Made by a program: the position numbers and the translations under genes
Shown here: piece after piece, positions 54,270 to 62,782 of the stretch
How the letters are laid out: each line of letters opens with the position of its first letter
Numbering within the stretch: the stretch's first letter is position 1
The notes under the pieces: generated by a model
What the model was told of the DNA's origin: nothing
Databases searched by the model: none
What the model saw: the letters and a program-made list of their open reading frames with translations, nothing else
Source: Trueperella pecoris
GTDB lineage: Bacteria > Actinomycetota > Actinomycetes > Actinomycetales > Actinomycetaceae
NCBI RefSeq assembly: GCF_014926385.1
Contig: NZ_CP053291.1
Span: forward strand, 1,674,001-1,738,000
Length of the DNA: 64,000 bases
Direction: 5' to 3'

Positions 54270-54470
54270 CCCAGATACTCGTTGCCCTCTTGCATTCAGG
54301 GCTGAGGCCAGGGTGACGCAGTAGCGAGCGGTTACTGCGAGTGTCAAAACTGCTCCGAGCTGGGTGTCCGGATTCTTGTGTCCTCGGGGGCGTATGCGTG
54401 AGAGCCCGACGCAGCCACACCCGTGACCTGCCGGAATCACGTCAAACCTGGCTCTTAGAAGGAGCCACTC

Positions 54471-55235
54471 ATGGCTACCACTGACCTCCAGACATTCACC
54501 AATAATGCGTTTGGAACCATCCGAACCATCAACCACGACAGAAAGGTCTACTTCTGTGGCCGAGATGTCGCCACAGCGCTCGGCTACAAAGACCCGACCA
54601 ACGCGATGAAGCAGCACTGCAAGGGGGTGGCGATTCACCACCCCCTTCCCACCGCCGGTGGAATCCAGCAGGTTCGCTTCGTCACCGAAGGTGACCTGTA
54701 CCGGCTCATCTTCTCCTCGAAGCTCCCGGCAGCTCAAGCCTTCGAAGCTTGGGTCGTCGATGAGGTCCTGCCGACGATCCGCCGCCATGGCGTCTACGCC
54801 ATCGATGAACTCCTGAGCAACGATGAGTTCCTCGAGCAGGCCATCGTTCAATTGCGTGCGGAGCGGGCCAAGCGACTGACCGCCGAACAAGCACTGCTCG
54901 AAGCGGCCCCGAAGGTCTCGTACTACGACCTGGTGCTGCAGTCGGCCTCGCTGCTGACCACGACTGAGATCGCCAAAGACTATGGCTTGTCCGCTAAACG
55001 GATGAACGCGATCTTGCACGAAGAAGGCGTGCAATTTCGCCAGTCAGGGCGTTGGTTCCTCTACGCCCGATACGCCGAACAGGGGTACACCCAATCCAAG
55101 ACCCACGAATACGACGAGGGCAAGACCCGTACCCACATGTACTGGACGCAAAAGGGACGCCTGTTCATCTACGACCTGCTAAAGAACCAGCTCGGACTGC
55201 TGCCGGTCATCGAGCAGGACGGCGGTGCAGCATGA
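54471..55235 (+). CDS. phage antirepressor (BRO-N plus KilAC)
   Basis: A 254-residue protein. The N-terminal BRO/ANT domain is at about 5-105 (VYFCGRDVATALGYKDP, RHGVYAIDELLSND), and the C-terminal KilAC/P22-antirepressor-like HTH domain starts near 150 (LTTTEIAKDYGLSAKRMNAI). Such proteins relieve repression during induction. It follows GAAGGAGCC and overlaps the next gene. Being inside the replication operon rather than next to a repressor is common in this phage type. Confidence 0.85.
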   Translation: MATTDLQTFTNNAFGTIRTINHDRKVYFCGRDVATALGYKDPTNAMKQHCKGVAIHHPLPTAGGIQQVRFVTEGDLYRLIFSSKLPAAQAFEAWVVDEVLPTIRRHGVYAIDELLSNDEFLEQAIVQLRAERAKRLTAEQALLEAAPKVSYYDLVLQSASLLTTTEIAKDYGLSAKRMNAILHEEGVQFRQSGRWFLYARYAEQGYTQSKTHEYDEGKTRTHMYWTQKGRLFIYDLLKNQLGLLPVIEQDGGAA

Positions 55236-55675
55236 TCACCACCTTCCTTCACGCCGAGCTCGGTTTCTCGCCCCACAGCATCGAGGGCTACCCAGACCCC
55301 ACTGCCTATAGGGCGTTGAAGAATCTGCAGCGCGCCGAATACGGCTACCGGCCCCTGGTCTACATTTGCTCGCCCTACTCCGGGGACGTAGAAGCCAACA
55401 TGGAACTCGCCCAAACGTTCTGTGCGCATGCAGTGGCTCGATGCAAGATTCCGCTCGCCCCGCACCTGCTGTTTCCACAGTTCATGGACGACAACGATCC
55501 CGAGACCCGCGAGTTGGCGATGTTTTTCAACCGGATCCTGCTCTCTAAGTGCGAAGCGATCTGGGTGTACACGGCGCGTGTGTCAGTGGGGATGCGAGTG
55601 GAGATCGAGTGGGCACACCACTTCGACCTTCCCATCAAGTACTTCGACGCCGACTTCGAGGAGGTCACCCCATGA
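55232..55675 (+). CDS. DUF4406/DUF7768-like protein
   Basis: A 147-residue protein from the ATG at 55232. The pattern YICSPYSGDVEANMELA near residue 45, followed by PLAPHLLFPQFMDD and then VGMRVEIEWAHH, fits the nucleoside 2-deoxyribosyltransferase-like DUF4406/DUF7768 family, found in many phages and of uncertain role (nucleotide salvage or sensing). It overlaps its neighbours on both sides by four bases (ATGA). Confidence 0.75.
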   Translation: MITTFLHAELGFSPHSIEGYPDPTAYRALKNLQRAEYGYRPLVYICSPYSGDVEANMELAQTFCAHAVARCKIPLAPHLLFPQFMDDNDPETRELAMFFNRILLSKCEAIWVYTARVSVGMRVEIEWAHHFDLPIKYFDADFEEVTP

Positions 55676-57939
55676 CACCCATGACCATGTACACCGCACT
55701 CGTGGCTGGCCAGCAGAACAACGCGCACTACCCGCACCAACATGACGTCACCAGCGAGGCAGACCTCGAAGCGGTCGCCCGACTCGATCACGTAGTTGCC
55801 GAGTACGTGGGTGGGCGACGTTCAGCAGGCAGTTTCGTGACCTCGAACTGTCTGGTCATGGACGTCGACAACTCCCACACCGACAACCCAGCCGAGTGGA
55901 TCACCCCAGCGAGCCTTGCCGAGCAAATGCCGGGGGTAGCGTTCATGACTGCCACCAGCCGCAACCACATGAAGTCGAAGGGTGCGCAGTCGGCCAGGCC
56001 GCGTTTCCACGTCTACTTCCCGATTGGCCCCGTGGCTGATGCTGAAGCCTATGCGGGACTCAAGAAGCTGCTCGCCTCCAGGTTCGAGTTCTTCGACCCC
56101 AACGCGATCGACGCTGGCCGCTTCATCTACGGCCACGCTGCCCCGCTGATCACCATGGTCGAGGGTGAATGTGCTATCGACCACTGGCTTGCCGAAGCGG
56201 TGGATGAGGACCTATTTGCCCAGTGGGATGACTCCACCCAGGCCATCGAGGAAGGTTCGCGCAATGCGACCTTGTCGAGGTTTGCGGGCAGGCTCCTCAT
56301 TCGCCTCGGCACGACCGATGAGGCACGCGCCTTGTTTGATCGCAAGGCCGCCCGCTGTAATCCGCCACTGCCCGAGTCGGAGGTGGAGTCGATCTGGCGG
56401 TCCGCCACCCGGTTCGCCAAGACAGTCGAGAACCAGCCTGGTTATCTGCCGCCGGAGGATTTTGAGGCGAGCCTGGATTCGGTGCGCCCCAGCGATTACA
56501 GCGACGTCGGGCAAGCCCATGCCTTGACTAAGGCCTATCCGGACTCGCTGCGCTACTCGGAGGCCACCGACTGGCTCGTCTATTACGACGGTGTTTGGTA
56601 CGAATCGGCCCCTGCAGCCCAAGCTGTTGCTCAAGAGCTCACTGAACGTCAACTCGCTGAAGCCCACGAGCTACTCGAAGACGCGAAGGACAAGCTCGCT
56701 ACGACTGGTGCGGGCACGCTGCTCGGGTCGATGTCGAAGGCGAAAGCCCAAACCATGTTCAACCCGGCCCAGCGTGAGGCGTTCGCCGCGTTCGAAGACG
56801 CGAAAACCTACGCGACCTACGCGCTGAAACGGCGGGAGTCGCGCGGGATCACCAACTGCCTGCGCGAGGCTCGCCCGATGCTGCTCACCACACCAGAGCA
56901 GCTGGACGCAGACCCGTACCTGCTCAATACGCCGTCGGGCAGCTACGACCTTCGAATCGGCCCTGCAAGCAAACGAGATCACGACCCTGCCGATTTGGTG
57001 ACGAAGCAGACCAGCCTCGACCCTGACACCACCGGGGCGGAAGTCTGGCAGGAAGCCTTGGAGGTGTTCTTCCAAGGCGACCAAGAATTAATCGACTACG
57101 TGCAACGCATCGTTGGCCTGGCCGCAATTGGGCAAGTCTTCGTCGAAGCCCTCGTCATCGCCTACGGCGACGGCCGTAACGGCAAGTCAACGTTTTGGAA
57201 CACGATCGCCCGCGTGCTCGGCACCTACGCCGGGAACATGAGTGCTGATGTGCTGACGATCGGTGGGATGCGCAACGTCAAACCCGAACTCGCCGAAGCC
57301 AAAGGCAAACGGCTGATTATCTCGGCTGAGTCCGAAGAGGGCGTGCGTATGTCCACCTCCGTGGTCAAACAACTTGCTTCCACCGACCAGATCTATGCGG
57401 AGAAGAAGTACAAGGCACCCTTTGCCTTCACCCCGTCCCACACGCTGATCCTCTACACGAACCACCTGCCCAGGGTGGGGGCGATGGATGCGGGGATCTG
57501 GCGACGGCTCATCGTCATTCCCTTTGAGGCCAAGATCGAAGGCCAAAGCGATGTGAAGAACTATGCCGACCACCTCTACCACGAAGCTGGCGGGGCGATC
57601 CTGACTTGGATTATGGAGGGTGCGCGCCTCATCCACGCCGAGAACTACCACCTGAAAGCGCCAGCCAGAGTGGTGGCCGCATCATCGGCGTATCGGGAAG
57701 AGAACAACTGGTTCGCCCAGTTCCTCGACACCCACTGCGACGTCGACGAGCACCTCTCTGAGCGTGCCGGGGATTTGTATCAGACCTACCGGGCGTGGGC
57801 GATGTCCACCTCTGGGTGGGCACGTCCCATGGTCGATTTCAACGCCACCGTCGAACACCACGGCTTTGTGCGCAAAAAGATGAAGTCGGGAATCAGGGTG
57901 TTTGGCCTGCAACTGAAAAACGAGTTTGACCAGCAGTAA
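55672..57939 (+). CDS. phage primase-helicase (D5-like, superfamily 3)
   Basis: A 755-residue protein from the ATG at 55672. The N-terminal primase-like region (LVMDVDNSHTDNP holds possible catalytic acidic residues) is followed by a PriCT-like linker with ESEVESIWRSA. The C-terminal D5_N and SF3 helicase part has Walker A YGDGRNGKSTFWN near residue 505 and IISAESEEG as Walker B. It is expected to unwind and prime the phage origin. A nested stem-loop lies directly after the stop. Confidence 0.9.
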   Translation: MTPMTMYTALVAGQQNNAHYPHQHDVTSEADLEAVARLDHVVAEYVGGRRSAGSFVTSNCLVMDVDNSHTDNPAEWITPASLAEQMPGVAFMTATSRNHMKSKGAQSARPRFHVYFPIGPVADAEAYAGLKKLLASRFEFFDPNAIDAGRFIYGHAAPLITMVEGECAIDHWLAEAVDEDLFAQWDDSTQAIEEGSRNATLSRFAGRLLIRLGTTDEARALFDRKAARCNPPLPESEVESIWRSATRFAKTVENQPGYLPPEDFEASLDSVRPSDYSDVGQAHALTKAYPDSLRYSEATDWLVYYDGVWYESAPAAQAVAQELTERQLAEAHELLEDAKDKLATTGAGTLLGSMSKAKAQTMFNPAQREAFAAFEDAKTYATYALKRRESRGITNCLREARPMLLTTPEQLDADPYLLNTPSGSYDLRIGPASKRDHDPADLVTKQTSLDPDTTGAEVWQEALEVFFQGDQELIDYVQRIVGLAAIGQVFVEALVIAYGDGRNGKSTFWNTIARVLGTYAGNMSADVLTIGGMRNVKPELAEAKGKRLIISAESEEGVRMSTSVVKQLASTDQIYAEKKYKAPFAFTPSHTLILYTNHLPRVGAMDAGIWRRLIVIPFEAKIEGQSDVKNYADHLYHEAGGAILTWIMEGARLIHAENYHLKAPARVVAASSAYREENNWFAQFLDTHCDVDEHLSERAGDLYQTYRAWAMSTSGWARPMVDFNATVEHHGFVRKKMKSGIRVFGLQLKNEFDQQ

Positions 57940-57946
57940 TAGCGCT

Positions 57947-58044
57947 GGGTGCAGCCTGGTGCAGACCCATATGTGAGTTTCCTATAGGGCATAAAAACGG
58001 GCCCTTAGGAAAAGTCCAAAACGACCCTGCACCAGGTTGCACCC
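57947..58044. other. nested inverted repeats, candidate origin or structured RNA
   Basis: Outer arms at 57947-57964 and 58027-58044 pair over 18 positions with one G-T wobble. Inside, 57978-57990 (tttcctatagggc) pairs with 58001-58012 (gcccttaggaaa) with one bulge, leaving an A-rich loop (ataaaaacgg). The element fills most of the 133-base gap between primase-helicase and VRR-NUC genes and holds no ORF. Confidence 0.65.
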
Positions 58045-58072
58045 TCGGCATAACACCAAGGACGTGTAACCC

Positions 58073-58351
58073 ATGAACGAACACCACATTGAACAGCATT
58101 TGAAGCAAGCCGTTGAAGCGGTGGGTGGGCTGTGCTGGAAGTTCACCAGCCCCGGCACAGCCGGTGTGCCTGACCGTATCTGCATCTATCGCGGACGCCT
58201 CATCTTCGTCGAGCTCAAAGCACCCGGACGCCTCCCACGCCCGATCCAACACCGCCGCATCCAGCAGCTGCGCGACCACGGGATTGACGTGTACGTCGTT
58301 GATTCGCTGACCGGGGTCGAGGAGGTAGCTGATGCGTTACAAGCCGCATAA
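58073..58351 (+). CDS. VRR-NUC domain nuclease
   Basis: A 92-residue stand-alone VRR-NUC protein. The catalytic pattern is GVPDRICIYRGRLIFVELKA, holding the D, ExK residues of the PD-(D/E)xK fold, with a downstream Gln (IQHRRIQQL). These single-domain nucleases are common in phages next to SNF2 helicases, as here. The overlap with the SNF2 gene is 20 bases. Possibly a Holliday-junction or flap nuclease. Confidence 0.9.
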   Translation: MNEHHIEQHLKQAVEAVGGLCWKFTSPGTAGVPDRICIYRGRLIFVELKAPGRLPRPIQHRRIQQLRDHGIDVYVVDSLTGVEEVADALQAA

Positions 58352-59693
58352 CTACCAAACCGTGGCCACCAGGTTCGTCGAGGATCACCCGCAGGCCGCG
58401 ATCCTGCTGGGCATGGGTCTTGGTAAGACCGTGATCACCTTGACGGCAATCTGGACTTTGCTGCTGGACTCCTTCCACGTTCGCCGCGCCCTCATCGTCG
58501 CACCCCTGCGCGTGGCACGGGATACGTGGCCTGCCGAGATCACCAAGTGGGATCACCTGGAGGGACTCTCGGTCGCAGTTGCTGTCGGCTCCAAGCAGGC
58601 TCGGCTTGATGCGGTCACGCAGCAGGCGATGGTGACGATCATCAACCGGGAGAACATTCCCTGGCTGGTCAAGCATCTTGGGGATGCGTGGCCGTATGAC
58701 ATGGTCGTCATCGACGAACTGTCGAGTTTTAAGAATCATCGGGCGCAGCGCTTCAAAGCCCTCGCCAGTGTTCGCCATCGTGTCTCCCGCATCGTCGGAC
58801 TCACCGGTACACCGGCATCGAACGGGCTGATGGATCTGTGGGCGCAGTTCCGACTCCTCGACGAAGGTGAGCGCCTCGGACGGTTCATCACCCACTTCCG
58901 AAACCGCTGGTTCGTACCCGATCAACGCAACGGCCAGCAGGTCTTCACCTACAAGCCCCGGCCCGGTGCCGAAGAAGAAATCTACGAGGCCATCGGTGAC
59001 ATCACGCTCTCGATGCGTACCACCGATCACCTCCAGCTCCCGGAGCTGACGATCACCACCCACACCGTGACCCTCGACACCAAAGAGTGCAAGGCCTACG
59101 AGCAGTTGCGTGACGAGATGGTCCTCGACCTCGATGGTCAGATGATCGATGCTGCGAACGCCGCTGCACTGTCGGGCAAGCTGCTGCAGCTGGCCTCCGG
59201 AGCGGTCTACGACGAACACGGCAACACCATCCACGTTCATGACCGCAAGCTTGATGCCCTGGAAGACCTCTACGAGGCAGCCAACGGCCAGCCGCTGTTG
59301 GTGGCGTACTGGTTCAAACACGACGCGGCACGGATCCGTGCCCGTTTCCCTGAAGCACGCGAGCTCAAAACCAGCGCCGATATCTCCGATTGGAACGCCC
59401 GCAAGATCCCACTGGCGCTGATCCACCCAGCCAGCGCCGGGCACGGGCTGAACCTCCAAGCGGGCGGGAGCCTGCTCGTCTGGTTCTCCCTGACCTGGAG
59501 TCTCGAGCTGTACCAGCAGACGAACGCCCGCCTGTATCGGCAAGGCCAGCAGGTGCCGGTGACCATCACGCACCTGGCGGCAGACAACACCCTCGACGAT
59601 GGAGTGCTCGCCGCGTTGGACAACAAAGACACGACACAAGCTGCGTTGATTGACGCGGTCGCCACAACCCTTGGAAGGCAGGCACACTCATGA
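58332..59693 (+). CDS. SNF2-family helicase
   Basis: A 453-residue superfamily 2 translocase. Walker A is GMGLGKT near residue 27, motif II DELS in MVVIDELSSFKNH, motif III GLTGTPASNG, and motif VI QTNARLYRQGQ. GAGGAGG precedes the ATG. The overlap with the VRR-NUC gene suggests a shared job in phage DNA recombination or packaging. Confidence 0.92.
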   Translation: MRYKPHNYQTVATRFVEDHPQAAILLGMGLGKTVITLTAIWTLLLDSFHVRRALIVAPLRVARDTWPAEITKWDHLEGLSVAVAVGSKQARLDAVTQQAMVTIINRENIPWLVKHLGDAWPYDMVVIDELSSFKNHRAQRFKALASVRHRVSRIVGLTGTPASNGLMDLWAQFRLLDEGERLGRFITHFRNRWFVPDQRNGQQVFTYKPRPGAEEEIYEAIGDITLSMRTTDHLQLPELTITTHTVTLDTKECKAYEQLRDEMVLDLDGQMIDAANAAALSGKLLQLASGAVYDEHGNTIHVHDRKLDALEDLYEAANGQPLLVAYWFKHDAARIRARFPEARELKTSADISDWNARKIPLALIHPASAGHGLNLQAGGSLLVWFSLTWSLELYQQTNARLYRQGQQVPVTITHLAADNTLDDGVLAALDNKDTTQAALIDAVATTLGRQAHS

Positions 59694-60154
59694 ACGACCA
59701 CCCCGTCTGGGACTACTTCGACTACCGCAGAGCCGCCATCAGCGTGCTCCAGGACTACGCAACCCAAGCCGTCATTCTTCAGCAAGGCGGAAGCTACGCC
59801 GAAGGACTCAAAGCCTCGCTGACATCGATCGGATCACCCCGTCTCGATGGCCTGCCACGGGCCAACAACCCACACGCCGGTGAAGCGCGCATGTGTTCGA
59901 TCTTGGACAACCTCGACGTCCTCAAAGCCCGTGACCGCAAAGCGCGGGCATATATGGATTGGTTCACCCCCGCATGGGAAGCCCTCAGCGACGATGACCG
60001 GCTGGTGCTGGAGACCTTTTTCCTCGACGAACTGCCCGCAGAAGACGCCGCCGTCAAAGTAGCCGAGCACTTCTACGTCGAACGCAAGACCGCCTTCGCC
60101 AAGAAGCAACGAGCCTTGGCTCGCTTCGCCCGGCTCTTGTACGGCAGGGACTAA
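59690..60154 (+). CDS. phage protein with sigma/ArpU-like C-terminus
   Basis: A 154-residue protein whose ATG overlaps the SNF2 stop. The last about 60 residues (LSDDDRLVLETFFLDELPAE then VERKTAFAKKQRALARF) look like the region-4-type helix-turn-helix of ArpU/RinA late-gene activators. Its place directly before HNH and terminase genes fits a late-transcription activator. The assignment is by pattern only. Confidence 0.65.
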   Translation: MNDHPVWDYFDYRRAAISVLQDYATQAVILQQGGSYAEGLKASLTSIGSPRLDGLPRANNPHAGEARMCSILDNLDVLKARDRKARAYMDWFTPAWEALSDDDRLVLETFFLDELPAEDAAVKVAEHFYVERKTAFAKKQRALARFARLLYGRD

Positions 60155-60305
60155 TGCGTTCGCGCGCATAAGTGTGGCAAACAGGGGATGACTTTCAGGG
60201 TTTGCCTGTTGCATGCTGTAAGTGGTTGAAAAGTAGGTCCCGACCCCCAGACGCATTCGGTAGCCCGTCTGGGGGTCAAACCATTTCTAGAAGGCGGTGA
60301 ACGCG
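60155..60305 (+). promoter_or_regulatory. late-operon control region with two stem-loops
   Basis: The 151-base gap before the HNH gene holds a short stem (ggcaaac 60176-60182 with gtttgcc 60200-60206) and a strong 12-bp stem (gacccccagacg 60242-60253 with cgtctgggggtc 60266-60277, 12-base loop). No T-tract follows. A regulated break between early and packaging genes is plausible. No ORF. Confidence 0.5.
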
Positions 60306-60686
60306 GTGCCGAAGAAGCCCAAACGCCCCTGCTCCCACCCAGCCTGTCCGGAGCTGACCGACACCCGGTTCTGCCCGGCCCACGCCAAGGAAGAGGACGC
60401 CCGCTATCGGAAGTACCAGCGGGACCCGAAGATCAACCGGCGCTATGACCACCGCTGGCGCAAGATCCGCACCGCCTACGTCCAGGCCCACCCGCTCTGC
60501 GAGGACTGCTTGGATGCTGGCCGGTTCACGCCTGCGGCTGAGGTCCACCACATCCTGCCGCTGGCGCACGGCGGCACCCACGACCTGGCCAACCTCCGCA
60601 GCTTGTGCAAGCCCTGCCACTCCCGCCAGTCAGCATGCGATGGCGACCGATGGAGGCAGCAACCAAGGGTCTACAGCTACGACTAA
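60306..60686 (+). CDS. HNH endonuclease (phage packaging associated)
   Basis: A 126-residue HNH nuclease. The zinc-binding cysteines are CEDC near residue 65 and CKPC near residue 104. The HNH core is VHHILPLAHGGTHDLANL. The N-terminus has further Cys/His residues (CSHPACPEL, CPAH). Next to a small terminase gene this type helps packaging-site cleavage. I choose the GTG at 60306, whose AAGG lies at a workable distance; a GTG at 60297 is the alternative. Confidence 0.88.
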   Translation: MPKKPKRPCSHPACPELTDTRFCPAHAKEEDARYRKYQRDPKINRRYDHRWRKIRTAYVQAHPLCEDCLDAGRFTPAAEVHHILPLAHGGTHDLANLRSLCKPCHSRQSACDGDRWRQQPRVYSYD

Positions 60687-60930
60687 CGCGCTGTGCCGCC
60701 GACTGTCGCGGCCTACCTGCTGACCCTCAACGATGCCCACCCTGGCGCTGTTCGCCCCATACGGGGCAACGTCGCGTGGCTGCGAGGGGGTGGGGGCGTC
60801 TGGATCTCTACCGCTCATCTGTTCCTCAGCGGGCGGGGCCAACCGTGCGCAAAATCTTGGAATCAAATGGGGTATTGACCCCTTACGCCCTCCACACCAG
60901 GGCACAACGCCCTCGGAAGGAGGCACTCTC

Positions 60931-61506
60931 GTGGCTAAAGACGGCACGAACCGTGGCGGACGCCGTGTCCGTGCAGGAGCGAAACCCGATCCGCTGAACG
61001 AGAAGCTCGCTGCAGGACGGCCCGCCACCCGGCTCACCACGCCGGTCGATCTAGACGTGTTTGACCTGGACGGCACCGACATCGGCGACGGCGCGGTGCT
61101 CGCTGGCGAGCCGATGCCAGAACCCGACGCGTATCTGTCGGCTGAGCAGCGCGACGGCCAACCGCTGGGTGCGGACCTGGTGTACCGGGAGACGTGGAAC
61201 TGGCTGGATGAGCGTGGCTGCACCGAGTTCGTCTCCAAACGGTTGATTGAGCAGTACGCGCAGGCGTTCGCCCGCTACATCCAGTGCGAGCAGGCGATCT
61301 CCAAGTTCGGCCTGCTGGGCAAACACCCCACCACCGGAGCTGCCATCGCTAGCCCGTTCGTGGCCATGAGTCAGAGCTTCGGCAAGCAGGCGAATATGTA
61401 CTGGTACGAGATTTTCGACATCGTGCGCGCCACCTGCACCACCGACTACTCCGGCACCACGCCAGGCGATGAGGTCATGGAGCAGCTGCTCAAAGCCTCC
61501 TCCTAA
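60931..61506 (+). CDS. P27-type phage terminase small subunit
   Basis: A 191-residue protein from the GTG at 60931 (AAGGAGG upstream). The stretch FVSKRLIEQYAQAFARYIQCEQAISKFG matches P27 family small terminases in length and pattern; this window shows only 20 residues of it at a time: LIEQYAQAFARYIQCEQAIS. It recognises phage DNA for packaging by the large subunit, which should lie beyond the window end. The 244 bases before it hold no credible gene. A good intrinsic terminator follows. Confidence 0.85.
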   Translation: MAKDGTNRGGRRVRAGAKPDPLNEKLAAGRPATRLTTPVDLDVFDLDGTDIGDGAVLAGEPMPEPDAYLSAEQRDGQPLGADLVYRETWNWLDERGCTEFVSKRLIEQYAQAFARYIQCEQAISKFGLLGKHPTTGAAIASPFVAMSQSFGKQANMYWYEIFDIVRATCTTDYSGTTPGDEVMEQLLKASS

Positions 61507-61535
61507 GGCCTCTCATCCCGCTCGTTTCGTTTCTG

Positions 61536-61570
61536 GCCTGCCCGGCACCCGGGCGGGCTTTCTTGTTGTT
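61536..61570 (+). terminator. intrinsic terminator after the small terminase gene
   Basis: A 10-bp stem gcctgcccgg (61536-61545) with ccgggcgggc (61549-61558, one G-T wobble) and loop cac is followed by tttcttgttgtt. This is the clearest intrinsic terminator in the prophage part and separates TerS from metK. Confidence 0.8.
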
Positions 61571-61594
61571 CGCTTTTGTGCAAGGAGCCCCCGC

Positions 61595-62782
61595 GTGTCT
61601 GTAGTGCGAAGTGCTGAATCTGTGTGTATCGGCCACCCCGACAAGCTGTGCGATCTGATCGCAGACCGCATCCTCGATGACATCCTCACCTGCGACCCGG
61701 CGGCACGCGTGGCCGTTGAGGTCATGGCAACTGGCAGGCGCATCATCGTCACCGGCGAGACCACCACCGTCCGGCCGCAGCTACGCGCCTGCACGCGGGA
61801 GGCGCTGCGCCGGGCCGGGTACAACCCGAACCGGTTTGTCATCTACGTGTGGGTGCGCCGCCAATCCGCCGACATCGGCGCAGGCGTCACCAGCTCGCTC
61901 GAGGCGCGTGCGGGTGACGAGTCGGCGTATGCGAGCCTGGGCGCGGGAGACCAGGGCACCGTCTACGGGTACGCCACGAACGAAACGCCCCAGCGCCTGC
62001 CGCTGCCGCTCGTGCTCGCCCACGAGATCTGCCGCCGCCTCGATGCCGCCCGCACCGACGGCACGATCCGTGGGATCGGCCCCGACGGCAAATCCCAAGT
62101 CAGTGTGGTCTACGACGAGCTGGGCACCCCGGTCGGCATCGACACCGTGATCGTCTCGATCCAACACGATGCACATAAAGACACAGGCGTTCTTGAACGG
62201 GAAGTGTGCACGCTGGTCGTCGCCCCGGCCGTCGAGGCGCACCTGCCCGGTGCCACGCCCGAGCGCGTGCTGGTCAACCCTTCGGGACGGTTCGTCACCG
62301 GTGGGCCCGGCGCTGACACCGGGCTGACCGGGCGCAAGCTCATGGTCGACACCTACGGTGGGCTCGGCCCGCATGGCGGTGGCGCGTTCTCGGGTAAGGA
62401 CCCCTCCAAGGTCGACCGGACGGGCGCGTACATGGCTCGCCTGATCGCAAAGACCGTGGTGGATGCGCGCCTGGCCGAAGAATGCCACGTCGCTATCTCC
62501 TATGCGATCGGTAAGGCCGACCCGGTCGCGTTCCACATCGACACCTTCGGCACCGGTCAGCACCCGGCCTGGCTGCTCACCGACGCCGCCCAGGCGATCT
62601 TCCCGCTGCGTCCGGCCGCGATCATCGAACGGCTCGGCCTGCGAGCCCCCATCTACGCGAAGCTTGCCACCTACGGGCACATGGGACATGGCCTGAGCGA
62701 GTGGGAATGGACCCTGCCTTACACCGACGCACTTCGAGAAGAGGTGAACCGCCGTGCTCATCAAGCAGCTACCCATCGCTGA
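61595..62782 (+). CDS. metK: phage-borne S-adenosylmethionine synthetase
   Basis: A 395-residue enzyme making SAM from methionine and ATP. Signatures present: GHPDKLCDLIADRI near residue 11, GAGDQGTVYGYATNE near residue 115, and GGGAFSGKDPSKVDRTGAY near residue 260 (the P-loop-like and signature 2). Start is the GTG at 61595 after AAGGAG. It overlaps the downstream ParB-methyltransferase gene by 29 bases. Being in the phage, it probably raises SAM for DNA methylation. It looks intact. The usual chromosomal metK should exist elsewhere. Confidence 0.92.
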   Translation: MSVVRSAESVCIGHPDKLCDLIADRILDDILTCDPAARVAVEVMATGRRIIVTGETTTVRPQLRACTREALRRAGYNPNRFVIYVWVRRQSADIGAGVTSSLEARAGDESAYASLGAGDQGTVYGYATNETPQRLPLPLVLAHEICRRLDAARTDGTIRGIGPDGKSQVSVVYDELGTPVGIDTVIVSIQHDAHKDTGVLEREVCTLVVAPAVEAHLPGATPERVLVNPSGRFVTGGPGADTGLTGRKLMVDTYGGLGPHGGGAFSGKDPSKVDRTGAYMARLIAKTVVDARLAEECHVAISYAIGKADPVAFHIDTFGTGQHPAWLLTDAAQAIFPLRPAAIIERLGLRAPIYAKLATYGHMGHGLSEWEWTLPYTDALREEVNRRAHQAATHR

